64,000 nt of DNA from Rotaria socialis. Taxonomy: Eukaryota > Rotifera > Eurotatoria > Philodinida > Philodinidae. Positions within the stretch are counted from its first letter, which is position 1. Every line of letters begins with the position of its first letter. The notes beneath the pieces are model-generated. The model was not told where the DNA came from, made no database searches, and saw nothing but the letters and a program-made list of their open reading frames with translations. Made by a program: the position numbers and the translations under genes. This document shows, piece by piece, positions 33,339-46,984 of the stretch. Location: contig CAJNYU010004621.1 in the NCBI GenBank assembly GCA_905331475.1, positions 50,030-114,029 on the forward strand, in the 5' to 3' direction.

Positions 33339-35173
33339 TTAAATTTGAGAACTGAGGAATCGACGAAATTCCTCGGCATCAAGGGTTCCATCCTTGTTTG
33401 TATCTGCTGCACTGAATGCATTAGCAGCAAAATTTGAAGCATCACCTGTCGAAGCACTATAATTTTCGTATCCGGTTGTGCTACCACTACCACCTTGAAA
33501 TCCCGATGAATTTGCTTCATATGATGATGAGAAATCATGAGCAACACCAACGCTGTGAGCTGATTCAATGCCTGAATAGCTAGCATTTTCTTGTTGACCA
33601 CTACCACCACCATAATTGAATGATTCAAAAGATGATGCCGAAGCACCAGCTTCACCACCAACTGTATGACCTACACCACCACCTAGTGTAAAATCTGCGC
33701 TGCCACTTGTTTCTATTCCAGAGCTTCCACTAGTGAATTGTGCATTGAATGCTGTTGAATGTGTTTCGCTACTTCCGGCGGCTCGTGGTGCGGACTAGAA
33801 ATGATCAAGAAACCATCTATAATGAAGTTCTATCTCTCAACTTACGATATCTTCAACAACACCAGCAGTACGTGCTTGTTGTACTAATGATTGAGCATCT
33901 AAAAGTACTGTTCGATAACGTTGCATGTATGCTTGTGGATTTTCTGGAGTAACACCAAGACGTTGAAATTGTCGAACAACACGTACTTGAACGGGTTCAT
34001 ATTGAACAATGATATTACGAGGTTTAGGATATTCTTTGGCAGCTTCTGCTCGTTGAACGATAGTTTTTCGTTTTGGTTGTGCTCCATATGGAACCCATCG
34101 TTCGATGATAATATCACCTAAAAATACGTATTACAAAGAATTTATAGAAAAAAGAAAAGAAGACGAGAAACATACGAGGCTTAGGTGGTAGAGGTGGTAA
34201 GCGTTCGATGATGACTGATCGAGGTGGAACAGGAATAGCAGCTAATCGACGAATAACTAGAAAGATCATTCAAAAATGTATTTTTTTATTTTTCTTTTGC
34301 TCGTGAATTCTTGCTCTTATGTACCAGTTTGTGAAGCAATAACAGCAGGTGGATTTGGTGGTCTTTCACGTAAAACAAGTGGCAGTGGTTGTGGTAGAGG
34401 TGGTGCTTGTTGACGAATACGAAGTGGTACTGGTGGAGGTGGTTGAGGTGCACGCACCTCTTTAATGATGAGTGGCTGTAGTATCAAAAAGAATAGTGTG
34501 GTATAATACGCAGGCAAACAAGAAAACTTACGCCTGGAGGTGGAACAGGTGGTGGTTGAAGAAATCGAACTCGAATGTTTTGTGTATAAGTTAGACTACC
34601 ACCTGGCGCTGGACGACGTACAATTTGTGGATTTGGGTCATGAAAAAGATTTTGCTGGTTATTTGTCGCTAGTTGAAATTGTTGTTGAGAAGTACTTGCT
34701 TCTGCTGTTGATTGCGATGAAAATCCTCCAGTTTCATTTGATAAAGTAGCACCTGCACCATAACTGTTCAGGTCGAAACCTGATGATGCACTAGCACCAA
34801 ATCCACTAACATTGGCACCTCCTAAAGTACTATCATTAAAACTACTGGCACCTACACCAGACGTCGATGAATAAGCTGATTGGTTGAATGAACCATAGCT
34901 TGATTCTCCACCAGCGAAACCTGCACCGTTGACAGTTGTCCCCAGTGACTCAAAGCCGCCGCTATAATTGCCACCAGCAGCACTTGCATCACCATATGCA
35001 CCTGATGAGGCCGAGCCAACACCTAAATTGCGTATGAGAAGACCACGAAATTCATCGATATCAAGTCGTTGATCTTTGTTAATATCTGTCCAGCACATTG
35101 AAGAAAAAAACAAAATAACTAAGAACTAAAACTAAAAATTCCTACCAGCTTGATTGAATAAGTCTTCAGTCAT
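33339..35173 (-). CDS. EF-hand / Gly-Ser-rich / proline-rich protein with alveolin-like core
   Basis: Six exons on the complement: 35146-35173, 34532-35085, 34325-34475, 34176-34256, 33846-34117, 33339-33794; 513 residues. An EF-hand loop lies at each end: DINKDQRLDIDEF near residue 10 and DTNKDGTLDAEEFRRF near the C-terminus, each with Asp at 1, 3(N), 5 and an acidic residue at 12. Between them are Gly/Ser/Ala-rich stretches, a Pro-rich zone (RFLQPPPVPPPG, then PLPQPLPLVLRERPPNPP) and a core (about 245-360) with IIIERWVPYGAQPKRK and PRNIIVQYEPVQV, then LGVTPENPQAYMQRY. That core resembles alveolin/articulin-like cytoskeletal segments of protists. Probably a calcium-responsive structural protein; no proven relative can be named. 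Confidence 0.75.
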
Positions 35174-35886
35174 TGTATTACGAATGTGTCACTGGGGGTG
35201 ATATTGAATGAAACAGGTATACAAAAAACTTGTTTGCTTCTCATTTTAAATACCATGATCGAAATCAATGAAGCAAACCATATACCACAAGGGCTTTTTT
35301 GCGTCTATCGTCGCCCTTACATATACAACGATATTTTGATGACAACTCCCGTACATTCGCATTTTTACTTCGTCCATTTATCATTTACCCTCGTAGTACA
35401 ACGGCCGTCTCAACGAGAGAAGAAGAAAAAAAAGTCAATCATTTGTCAATATCTCTTTCGCTTCTATCGTGATGGTATTCATTACTTAACTTGAATAGTC
35501 TCAAGCCATCTTTAATAGATATGTGCCCACTTGTGAAGTAACCCTTAAAGAAGCGTGGGTTGTTGCGATTCGTTACAGGCATGCGATGACGATAACAATT
35601 TATATATAGCAGGAGACCAGCCGATTTATCAGGTCTTCGATACTTATTAGTTTCTGTTTATTTTGGTAATTGCGATTTTATACATACCAGAAAAAAATAT
35701 ATATCTCAAAATAAACTTTTTTTAATGATCATCAGATTGTATCAGAAAGAAAAAGAAGGAAAAAAGTTGAAAAATGCGCGTATCATAAAAAAAAAGAGAG
35801 CAAATGTTCATAGATTTCACTCAATCGAATTTGTTCTGACTTTTTTTCTTTCTTGTTCTTCCTACTAATTGTCTAAATCAAGTTCA
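35174..35886. promoter_or_regulatory. Divergent promoter region, EF-hand gene / 14-3-3
   Basis: 713 bp between two start codons facing away from each other. Contains CT-rich tracts just before the 14-3-3 start. No coding signal found. Confidence 0.4.
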
Positions 35887-37290
35887 ATGTCATATTCAAT
35901 AGAAGAACGAATACAAAGCATGCGTAATCAACCAAATTCATTGATTGCTAACACTAATGATGGCATTGGATTAGGAATAAATTCAAAAAAATCTACATTT
36001 ACTGTCGAAGATCATATCTTTCGAGCACGTTTAGCCGAAAAAGCTTTACGCTATGAAGATATGTTAGTACAAATGAGAAATGTACTTGATTTAAAAAAGA
36101 AATTAACTGCTGACGAAAGAAATTTACTTGTTGTCGCATATAAAAATGCTGTCACAACACGAAGAACAGGTGTGTAGGTGTGCGTATGAATGTGTTTACA
36201 TTTATATATTATTAATACATTATATTCGTATGTTTTTTCCTCTCTGTCTCTCTTAATAGCCATTCGTCATCTTTCAGTTTATTGCAAGAAACTTGACGAA
36301 GCTAAATTAACACAAGTAGAAATTTTTTGAATATTTAAAAGCAAAAATCAAGTTCGCTGTTTTTTCCTATTAGATTTGTGAACAATATCGTGAAGAAATT
36401 GCTAATGAACTATGGAATTTATGTCAAGAATTACTTAGTAATACTTAGAAGAATATCGAGAAAAAAAAAGAAGAAGCATACTAACGTTGCTATTTGTAAA
36501 AATACTGTCTAGTAGCATAGAAGTAAAGTATTGAGCTTTCAAGACCGTGAAATATACCTTACCGATAGTTTTTTTCTCGCTGTCTGATAAACCGTGACAA
36601 ATATTGTTGATATATGATCATAGACCTATATGTCAATGACGTCTCATTATTGCATTTGCCAAGGATTATGCGAAAAATTGCTGAATAACTTTTTCATAAA
36701 AATCGATTGAACAAGATAAGCTGCTACATCGTGTTTTACATATTGATATCGAACAAGATTCTATCACCACCTTGATCTAATATCTAAATTTTAGCTATTG
36801 TAAAAGATATTCTTACACCGAATGCACGTAACGATGCTGAACAAATCGCATTTTACGAACGTATGAAAGGTGACTTTATACGATATGAAATTGAAATAGC
36901 TTCAACAAATCTTAAAGAATCATTACAAAACGAAGCTAACCATTGTTATTTAAATGCAAAAGAATTAGCGGAAAACAATCTACCTGCATATCATCCCGTA
37001 CGTGTTGGTATAATGCTTAATTATTCAGTTTTTTGTTTCAATTCAAAATCAAAAACTGATAATGCTTTAAAAATAGCTAAACAAGCATACGAAGTAAATA
37101 AATAATATTAGTGATGAACAAAACATTCAGTTTAAGTCAATATTTTGTTCATAATTAGGAAGCTTTAGCTGATTACGATCAATTACATAATGAAGAAATG
37201 CGTCGTGATGCTCATGCACTTATGAAATCGCTTCAAAACAATATGAAACATTTTGCTAAAGGTCCTGGTAATGAAATAGAAGAAATATAA
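35887..37290 (+). CDS. Divergent 14-3-3 protein
   Basis: Five exons: 35887-36169, 36260-36315, 36374-36437, 36795-37093, 37159-37290; 277 residues. 14-3-3 dimers bind phosphoserine/threonine proteins. Family marks present: LLVVAYKNAVTTRRT (phosphate-binding Lys and Arg), LTPNARN, FYERMKGDFIRYEIEIA (the Arg-Tyr pair), HPVRVGIMLNYSVFCF and the helix 9 repeat EALADYDQL. It departs from typical 14-3-3 in several places: RRSSWR is RRTAIRHL, the NLTLW motif is NMKHF, and the N-terminus carries about 30 extra residues (MSYSIEERIQSMRN). The 357-bp intron 4 is long for this locus. Probably a lineage-specific isoform, not the housekeeping copy. Confidence 0.9.
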
Positions 37291-40200
37291 GTTTTTTTTT
37301 TTCTGTCGTCGATGTATTTCAAAACATTGTTATATCATCAGCTCTTCATGTGACACTCTTTTCGTAGACATTAAATATAATCCTTCAATATAGTGTCTCG
37401 TTCTTTTCTTTTGTTTTTCATTCAAAATTATGTAATTTGAACTTGATATTAAAAACAAAACAAAGAATAGAAATCAGAATGTTTTCATCAATGAATTTTA
37501 AATATTTAAAAAATCGTAAGTTTTAACAATCGACTAAGAAATAAAGATACAATATGTAATGTTTATTTCATGAATATTTGCAATCATCTTGGAATGGTTT
37601 AGTTTAGATTCGGTAATTTTTAAATAAAATAATTTAAAGATTTTCACGGACAAATTTTATTACGGAAAGAAAAATCAGAGTTTTCTCGTACAATGATAAA
37701 TCTAGAGACAGAAAGAAAAATAACTGGAGGTGTCCTGTCTAATTAGATACTTGCACTCATATGTATATTTTTTATCTCAGTTCTTGAGGCTAATTTCGAT
37801 CAATTGATGAATTATTTCTTATCTTATTGTATAAAAGAAAATCATGAGTGGGTGGGATTATTTTGAAGAACATAGATATACAATGTGGTTATTAAGTGTT
37901 TGAGATATTTAGATTTTTTTTTCTTGACACCATTTTGAACTCGTCGATGATTCATTTTTGTAGAACCGTTCGTATAATTAACTCTGTATGTCATAGTATT
38001 CATAATCAATGCTTACGTGAACGAGCACGAAGAACACACGGGGTTAATTTTTAATCGGAAATCAAATGAAGAATGTTATGCCCAATGAAAGTGCAGTTCA
38101 GCGTTGATGATGCTGATGGTTGAAAAGAATAGATCTCAATTGTCAAAATGAAGAGTCAGATAAGAAGAAAGAAAAGAAAAACGGAGATAAGTATTATCCA
38201 TCGAATAATGAGAAAACGAGCCAAATGCTAATGTAATCAAAATAATGAATATGTCGCTCTCTTCTTTCTTTTTCTCTCTAGATACCTAGTCGATGCATGA
38301 ACACACCCTCACAGTGATGATGATGATGTAATGAAGATGATATAGGAAAGTGAGTGAAAATTTTCATAGCAAGGTTAAAGCACCAACAAGAAATATTTCG
38401 GTTATACTCTAAGATCTATCTTTTTTTCCTTTTCCTGTCAGCTCATCTTCAATGTATCATCAATTTTCTTCTTATAAAATGCTAACACACTTTTTCTTTT
38501 TATCTATTATGCCATTAGAATAATAAGCTCTGTCTGACGCATGTTTTCTTTCAAAGATTATGAACAAAATCAAGTACGACAGTAATAATAATAATAATAA
38601 TAATCATACCAAAAGTAATGATAATATTATCTTTGATTCGATTCGACTCGTGTTAACTGACTTATTAGCATTGTACATTTATCGAGTATTCTAGACGGAC
38701 GAATGTGTTTATTTTTCGCATGTCATTTATCTTTATTAACAAGCATGCAACTTATAACGACCTGTTTGTTCAGTATAGTACACACTTTCGATCAATGTAG
38801 ATCGATTAAAAATCAATAATGAATAGGTACTTGTTTAAAAAGAAAAAATTTTCTTTTTTTTTGCGTTGAGACAATGGAAGTCTTAATTTTAATTGTCCAT
38901 ACGCATATGCTTGGGTGTGCCTGCAGATATATTTTTAGAGAGAAAAGGAAGCATTTGTATACGCCTTTTTCTAGCTATGACTTTCCGGTTGCTTGATTGA
39001 ACAATTACAATCTACAGTGTTAACCGATGAAAAAATCAAGTGGCTTCTTTCTCGTTTCTTCTTTCTTTTGCTTCTTTTTATATAGAGTGACAGACGATTA
39101 AGATCTTTTCTGTTCAAGACATCAAGTCAAAAAAAGTGGATACTCGAATTTTAATAGAATTTGTAAGTATCATCGCTAGGTTATGTAGCTATGGATCCTA
39201 AATTGAATTTGCGTCTATTGAGTAGGAAAAAAAAGAGAACAAGAAAATACAATCAGTTACGAGGTAAATTGATTATCTATCTTCCTATCGGTTCCTCTCT
39301 TTATGTTTTCATTGTCAAGCACCTGTCTGAAGATGACCTCATTTGTATTATTGCGTATTTGCCTTACATTTCTCTTCTCGTTTCTTTTTAATATTCTGTG
39401 TGCCTCTCTGTCATTTTATTCCGATAGCCGATGAACACTAGTTCCACTAAACCTAAAAGCAAATTTCGCTCGTTCAGATCATCGGAAATCGTCTCACGAT
39501 GATTGATTCTCACAGGAGAGGGAGCAAGAGAGAGAGAGAGAGGGAGAGACAAGACATAGAAGAACAAAAAGAAAAAAGAAAGCAACACACTAGAAACGGA
39601 CATAAGAAAAAAGAAAATTTGTTTAGTAAGTCGAAGATCTCATGAGTGTTCTTTCTACTCATTGCTCAAACTCTTTGTTCTTCATCATTGATCTTCGATC
39701 GAGTGGCATACTGTTTGATGTAATTGTTTTTATTCTTGCTAAGGTAAACGATATAGATCTTAACAATGATCTCAGTAGAGAGAAATAGATAGACAGACAA
39801 CAGGAAAAAGAAAATAATAACATATCTGTATCTAACTGTCCCGAGGTAATCGATGCATAGGATGTCGTCCTTGTTACACTATCTCGTGTTACATTCGTAA
39901 GAATCATTTGGAACGATCTACAGCTGTGCCAGCTGGGTTATGTATGTTTTTTTACGATTCTAATGACTTTTATTTCAGCAAGTTCTCGTTTTTTTTTTAT
40001 GTTCGTCATTGTTGTAACATATACAAAAACGAAACAAAAAGAAAAGACTGTGCCTAAAAAGAAGAAAAAGAGAGAAGCACATAGACAAAAGAGAAGTGAG
40101 CTACAAAAAAAGTTTCATAATCTTATTGGTGCTTGCGGCCATCATTTGACTTCTTCTGTCTATATGTGTGTGTGTCAAAAGAAATCATTATGGGACTTGA

Positions 40201-41576
40201 GCCGTTTCGTCAATATTAGAACTTGCTTTCTAGCCAGTCACTTCCTGCTTGATGTATTCTGTTCAGCACAAGTGTGTGTGTGTGGCGATAATTGTTTTCT
40301 CGCACGCAAGACAAATCTCTCGTCTGATCAAGTTTTGAGTTGTTCTCTTCCTTCTTTCGTTCTGATGATTTATCTTACTATTACTATCAGCGGGTGGGTA
40401 AGTGAACGAACAATCGACGGTAGAGGATTAGTGTTACTGCAACTGTTTGAGTCGATTTGTTATTGTTGTTCACCTCTCTGACTATATATATACATATTTG
40501 TATAGAGCAGTGTACTTTTGCATTCAATCTGATGCGTTGATGACTAGAATACTGTCGATGATCCTGAACAGGCATCATCAGTTACTGTATGATAAGAAGA
40601 AAAGAAAGAAGAGGAGACATCGATCTGTTTGTACAAGAGCTCAAGAGAAAAAGTATAACGAAGGACGGCTCATTCTATAATGTAACTTGACAACAATGGT
40701 GAGGTTATAGCCGGGAGAGGGAGAAAAAGGGAATGAGCACTAAGGGGAATTGGCAAGTCACTCGATTAATCGGGTATAATACATATACCATGTAAAATCA
40801 AGAAGAGGGAGAGAGAGAGAGAGAGAACACTCGATATATGAGTTGCCTCACGCGTCAGAGGTGCTTATTATTTCTTTTTTGTGTGTAATAATAGAAATCT
40901 CTCTTGTTACAACATGAGACGTCGTATGATCACAAACACAACTTTGTCAGTAAGACTAATAATTTACTTGTATAGATCTATCGAATTTGTTTTCTTCTCT
41001 TCTCTTTTCTTTCTCACATCATCGTGTCAACATTTCAAAGTGTCTATATCATAGTTTTCTTATTTCGATACGTTCGTCAAATAATATTATTTACTAATCG
41101 ACTCCTGCTGATCTTAGTTCATTTTCTATTTCCTATCACGACATGATAATGCTGAGCATATTAATTGAAAAATAATGAACCATGTCATCGTATTGAAAAA
41201 AGTGAAAGAATAAAAAAGAAACCACCTTATAGAAATGCATCTATATATTCATTCACTCATTCATTCATTCATTCATTATACAGTACATCTCAATAGTATG
41301 TATAAGTTAATATACGTACAGAAAGAAAAACACAGTAAAGATTTTTTAAATTGACATTCACCATATATCTATATGTTCGTTTATATTATCTTTATATCTA
41401 TACATATATATTGTAATCGTCGCCTAAAAAAGAATATGTCATGTATGATGACATCATCTGTCCCTAATTGATAATCTTGATGTTTGCTACGACATTATAA
41501 CTGTTTTGTTCTGCATTTATGACCTTTACCTCCATCCGAAGAAATTTTTTCAATGTTTTTTTGCTTCTAGATAATT

Positions 41577-41622
<46 letters not shown>

Positions 41623-41675
41623 TAGTACAACGACGACTATGTTTCTTCTACCATTGTCGTCAATAAGATATTCAC
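37291..41675. other. 4.4-kb non-coding stretch rich in simple repeats
   Basis: Lies between the 14-3-3 gene and the Ig receptor. Open frames at 39191, 39963 (172 codons) and 40447 lack motifs and are made of low-complexity Lys/Ser/Cys runs; not called. Simple repeats: (AAT)n at about 38582-38604, (GA)n near 39527-39550 and 40808-40827, (TTCA)n at 41247-41278, (TA)n at 41581-41619. Likely the upstream regulatory region of the Ig receptor. Confidence 0.5.
41581..41619. repeat. (TA)n microsatellite
   Basis: Nearly perfect TA dinucleotides about 55 bp upstream of the Ig receptor start codon. Confidence 0.9.
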
Positions 41676-44600
41676 ATGTATACAATTAAACATTTAAAAC
41701 GACTTATTTTTTTTCTTATTTTATTTATTCAAATAAATATGATAGTAACTGATAATCAAGAAGATAATAATCGTTTGGAAACTATATATCGATCGGAATA
41801 TAGTCATGTTAGTTTAACATGTGATTTAAATGATGTTGCTTGGTGGAAACGGCCAAATTTATTAGCGACACGATATGGAATTATTCTAGCAAAATATCGT
41901 TCGAAAATGAATTTAAATCGACTTGATGATGGAACTATGACAAGTGGAATTCAATTAAATATACTAAATATTCGACATCTTCAATCGAATGATTCCGGAA
42001 TTTATGAATGTGAAACACTAGGAGCCATCCGACAGTTCAATTTAACTGTAACAGGTAGGATTTTTAGTTTGCGATGAAGTTTTCTAAGCAGCTAATTTTT
42101 CTTTTAATGAGATTCAACAAGGCTTTCTTTTGTGTGCGATTTTGAAAGTAATAAGCAAAACATTTGATCATTTCGTTCAGCTGTTACTCACTCTTGGATT
42201 TTTGATCGTTAAAGCAAAATTCTTTTCTTTGAGGCCAAAGAATAGGAATTCATCTTTATATATGATGACATTTAAATCAATATGCCATTGTAATAATTAA
42301 AATACTCAGGTCTATCGTGATCTTTTCATGGTTGATTCTTATTTGTAGTTTTCTGATTAAAACGAAATGGCACGATTATTTCCTTGAAGTTGATTTGCAG
42401 ATTTTCAATGAATAAAATATGATTTAGAGTTTGCTCGTCAATTAAAGATAGCGAACCGCATCGGACTCCAAATTCGCTTTTTTTTCGTGAATGATATTGC
42501 TTAACGAACAAAAAATGTGACTCCTCTGGTCGATAATTATAAGACGAGGTTCCAATGCTTTCCCTTTACGACCATCATTGATTGCAAATGAATACTTTAT
42601 ATGTACTTTAATCATGATTCGTTTTTTTTCTTCCGCTTGAACCTTGACATTGTAAAACTACTACTTTGCATATTTAAATGTATTATGAAAGTATCGAAAC
42701 GAAATCGAGTTATGAACTTTTTTAGAACGAAATACATTTGTTATTCTTGTCACTATCAAGCGTTTGTAAATAGTATTGAACGAGTAAATGAAAATCTCTA
42801 TGTAGAAAACTCGCGGAGAATAATAAATATGCTAAAAACCACGTGATACGCTACAGATAGCTTTAATATTGAAGTCGCCATGAAATACAATATGAATTGT
42901 GGAAAATATCCGAAGAAAATTATTTAATATAGAGATAAAAAGAAAATAATCTGCAAGTATTCTGATACTCTGATTACATTCTTTCGAGGTACCAAATGGA
43001 AAAGAATGTGTTTTTAGTATCATTGATATCTAGAGCATAGATTGCATTCCTTGATAATCTGGTAAATTGCAGACGACAATAATAGTATTATAAGTCAACT
43101 CTGTTGGGCTATTCATCAAATAACAATCTCTTACTGACGTACACAATTCATTATTGTATTTTGTTTACTACTATTAGAATAATAATTAATATATACTCGT
43201 GTGCTCTATTTTGTTTTCTATTACGTCCTCAATATTTAATTTCAGAAAGGCAGCCATGATTAATCGATGTTGGCGAAAACATATTATTACAGGAATACGA
43301 GTTGAAAACAATGACAGAAAAATCATTGAATAGAAGGATATACAGAGTATTTTTTTCTCGTCTAATATATGTCTTTCATTATATATACTACGATATAGCT
43401 TTAGTTCTACATGGACATATAGACTGAGACTTTTCATCTCTTGAGAATTTTTCATAATATAATAATAATAAGATACATCGTACAAAATGTTGTCGATGTC
43501 TGGGAGTCGGTTTTTCACACTTCGTAACCTAGTTTTTGGCCTATCTACATGCTAAATCAAATCTCGCCTAGTAATAGACTATAGATTTCGAAATGTAGAA
43601 ATATTACTTTACTTTCATTTCCGCAGGAAATCCGATCTGGCTTTTCTCTCGCCGGTTGACGTATAGGTTACAGAGAGAGAAAATTAATTTACAGTACTTA
43701 TAGAGCTGCAAGATCATATTAGCCTTTATTTTGATATAGAACAGTTACGATTTCTTATTTCATTGCAAATAGAAAGCGTTACGACGTTTAAAAAGTATGT
43801 ACTGCTTATATAGACTCGGTTGATTATATCATTTGAAAAGTTTTACATTTCCAATTGAATTATTGCATAGATGAATATGTTGTTTATATGATAATTATCA
43901 CAGTTAGTATGGTTCTTTTTTCTTTTTCATTAAATGATAACTAATACTGACACTTCAGATTTATTTCTATACCAGAAAAAAAATTGCGAGAAGCCCGTCT
44001 TCAAAGGGGTTAAGCATCTTTTTATAATTATGTATGAAGTCTAAATTAAAGCTTTTCTAAATCGGATTATAATTTATGATATTATAAAATTTCTATTAAA
44101 AAAAAGTCGTGTATGTTCTTATGATAGTAAGGCAAAGCTAAAAAAGACATAATCTTATTTTTAGTAAAATTGAGTTTTACTAGACAAAAAAAACGTACAC
44201 GATGAGATTATTTCTCTCTCTCTCTCTCTTTGTGAAATTAGATTTAGAGCATTGAGTTTATGAATACAGATAATTACCTATTCTTGATGATCATTGAATT
44301 ACTTATCGACACATTTTTAATATCCTACTCAACATGATCTGGAGTATCTGTCGTCTTTATTCTCCCATACTGTGACATAATACATTCTGTGTATGTGTTC
44401 ATAGAGTAAATGAGAATAGAAAGAGAGTTCTTGTCTATACCAAGTGGTCAATTGTATGTGTATGTGAATGACATCAAATTCTCCTTTCTTTTTTTTCTGT
44501 TTTTTCTTGCTTCCATCATATACAGACCTATAAATGTATATTGATCTGGCGTTGTCTTTTCCAGACAGCATGATGCTTTTAATTTTTCTTTTGAGATATT

Positions 44601-44905
44601 AACTACTGTTAGGCGATTCAAGCAATCTTACCATGTATGCGCTGCTAAATGACATATGCAGACGACAATGTTGATGGAATGGGAAGGATGCGTGTTACAC
44701 ACTTTTCCGAAATAATTTCCGATTTTCCCCCTTTTCTTTCTTTCATTCACATGAGATTGATACAGCACACACACACACACACACTCTTCATGATCGATGA
44801 TGCGCACAGCTAGAAACATGAGTTATATTACGTCAAGTAGCACACTGAACATATTCCATGTCTTATCTAAATGTGTGTGATGCTGTGTCTATTGTGTTTG
44901 TTTTA

Positions 44906-44938
<33 letters not shown>

Positions 44939-45657
44939 CTCGTGCATATACTACTGTCATTGATCGATCTCACTGAGCTAATATTAATTTTATGAGAAAA
45001 ATAATAGATGTCTATCTTGTCAACTATTGCCTTCTTAATTGCGATTGTGTGAAAATCATATTTCCAAGTGGCACTGCACAGATGATTGTCAATAATATTT
45101 TTTTTTTGAATAAAGAAAGAAAGAAAAAAATTGGAAAAATCCATATATTGATTCGCATGTTCTTTCTGCTTTTCCAGTTTTTTTTTGCTTCTTCTTTGTT
45201 TCTTTCGCTTCATCACCCACATTCGACTATAAGAACATAAGATGAGAATCTACCAGAGTCTGATCATTGTTCTTATTCGCTTTAACAATGTTGTTCTGCA
45301 CGCCATTGTCGTATTCTTTCTCACTTGGAACATCTAATCCGGAGAGATTAACTACGTTCTTCCCATGAGATAACAGTGAAAGACGATTATGAAACTTCTC
45401 CTGGATCATCATCATCTTCAATAACTAACCTTGCAAAGCAGAACAATGCTGTTTCTAGGGTGTGGTTACTTCCGAGCATACGATTTCAGATCCTCTTTTA
45501 TCTTCTCATGCTTTCTATCGGTGACCATGCATTCGACTATTTCCTCTCTTATTCGCTGAATATCCCGGTATTATGCAGCCGTGTTTAGTTAGGCGGTAAT
45601 ATGATGTCTATAGTCCCCTCTAGTGCTACCTCTATTGTTTATTTCTCAGTTTCCTTC

Positions 45658-45698
<41 letters not shown>

Positions 45699-46951
45699 AT
45701 TATTCCTTTTTAATACGAAGATCGTAGTTGTATGTTTCCGCCCGTTAAACTTTTCTATAGTATGATTACCCGTTGCGTATGTTATTCTAAAAAAGTGCAC
45801 ACATACGTAAGCGTGTGCGCGCCGACACATACGACTGCCGTCTGGATAGTTAGAAAAAATTAAATCTTATCGTTCTCTATATGCTCTCTGTTGCTTTTCT
45901 TACCTCTTCATTATTCATTCATTTACACCCTCTAAAAGAAAAATGTATAAGAGGCATTGTCCACGGGAAACCTCTCGACCTCACACGTTGCTAGAATAAG
46001 AATATGAGCGAAACGGAAAAGTCGATAAAAAGGGAGATAGAGAGCGGAAAAAAATCTGTTGTTAAAAAGAAATAAGAGATGACATGTAATATAAGATCAT
46101 TCAATTTGAAATTTATATTCTAGTTCGTCTTGCTACAGTTGAACTTGGTGTTCAACTTCTATCATCATACGATTCACCCATAAGTCATACATCAAATCAA
46201 ACCGATAAGAATCTTTTACATCAATCATCATCATCATTGCCAAACCATACGCTTTTTAATTCATTATCGTCAAATAATGACCATATACGTTTGCGTGAAA
46301 ATCAACTAATACGTATTACATGTGTTGTAACACGTTCTCTACCAACTGCGTATCTTCATTTTCCGTATGATATTGAATATCGTATAGAAAAAAATTCAAC
46401 AATATTAAACGACGATAAAACTTATCGAACCATTCTTGTTCTAGTTCTACGTATTAATCGTTCTTTTCATAAACGTATATTTCAGTGTGAAGCTACTCAA
46501 ACAGAATTAATTAATCATGAAAATCAACAGCAGCATCATCATCGAATATATTCCAATAAACTCTGGCTCGATGTCCTGTGTAAGTAAAAAATAAGAATTT
46601 TTTATTATTTTTCATTTGCATTAGGATCATAAATACTTAATTAACTTTGATAAATAAAATTTTATTCAACCTCTTAGTTTTTTTTCTCGCTCTCGCTCTC
46701 TCTCGCCAATGAATAAAAGAAAAAGTTAAAATTGAAAGAAAGATGAGGAAGAAAATAAACCGAGAGAGTTTCTTTTTTTCTCAAATGAAACAAGAAGATC
46801 ATATCATGCCAAAGAAAATAGAAACTTATTTATGTAATCTTAGTGTTTTATAGAAAGTAAACATATGGAATGACTAAAAGCAGACAAACACTTGACTTGT
46901 ATATGAGATGTCCCTTAGAGCAATCCACTATACAGTGGTGAAAAGAAGAGC

Positions 46952-46984
<33 letters not shown>

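Larger units (their letters stand above)
42055..46123 (+). other. Large first intron of the Ig receptor
   Basis: Starts GTAGG and ends TTCTAG. Holds several microsatellites ((CT)n about 44213-44229, (CA)n 44766-44784, (TG)n 44907-44935, (TC)n 45658-45692). Frames within it (43186-43518, 44863-45222 and others) have no protein motifs. No nested gene was recognised on either strand. Confidence 0.6.

Noticed and set aside
39963-40481. 172-codon open frame on the + strand
   Set aside because: Low-complexity Lys and Cys/Ser runs, no domain, no splice partner and no homologous motif; it lies in microsatellite-rich non-coding DNA.
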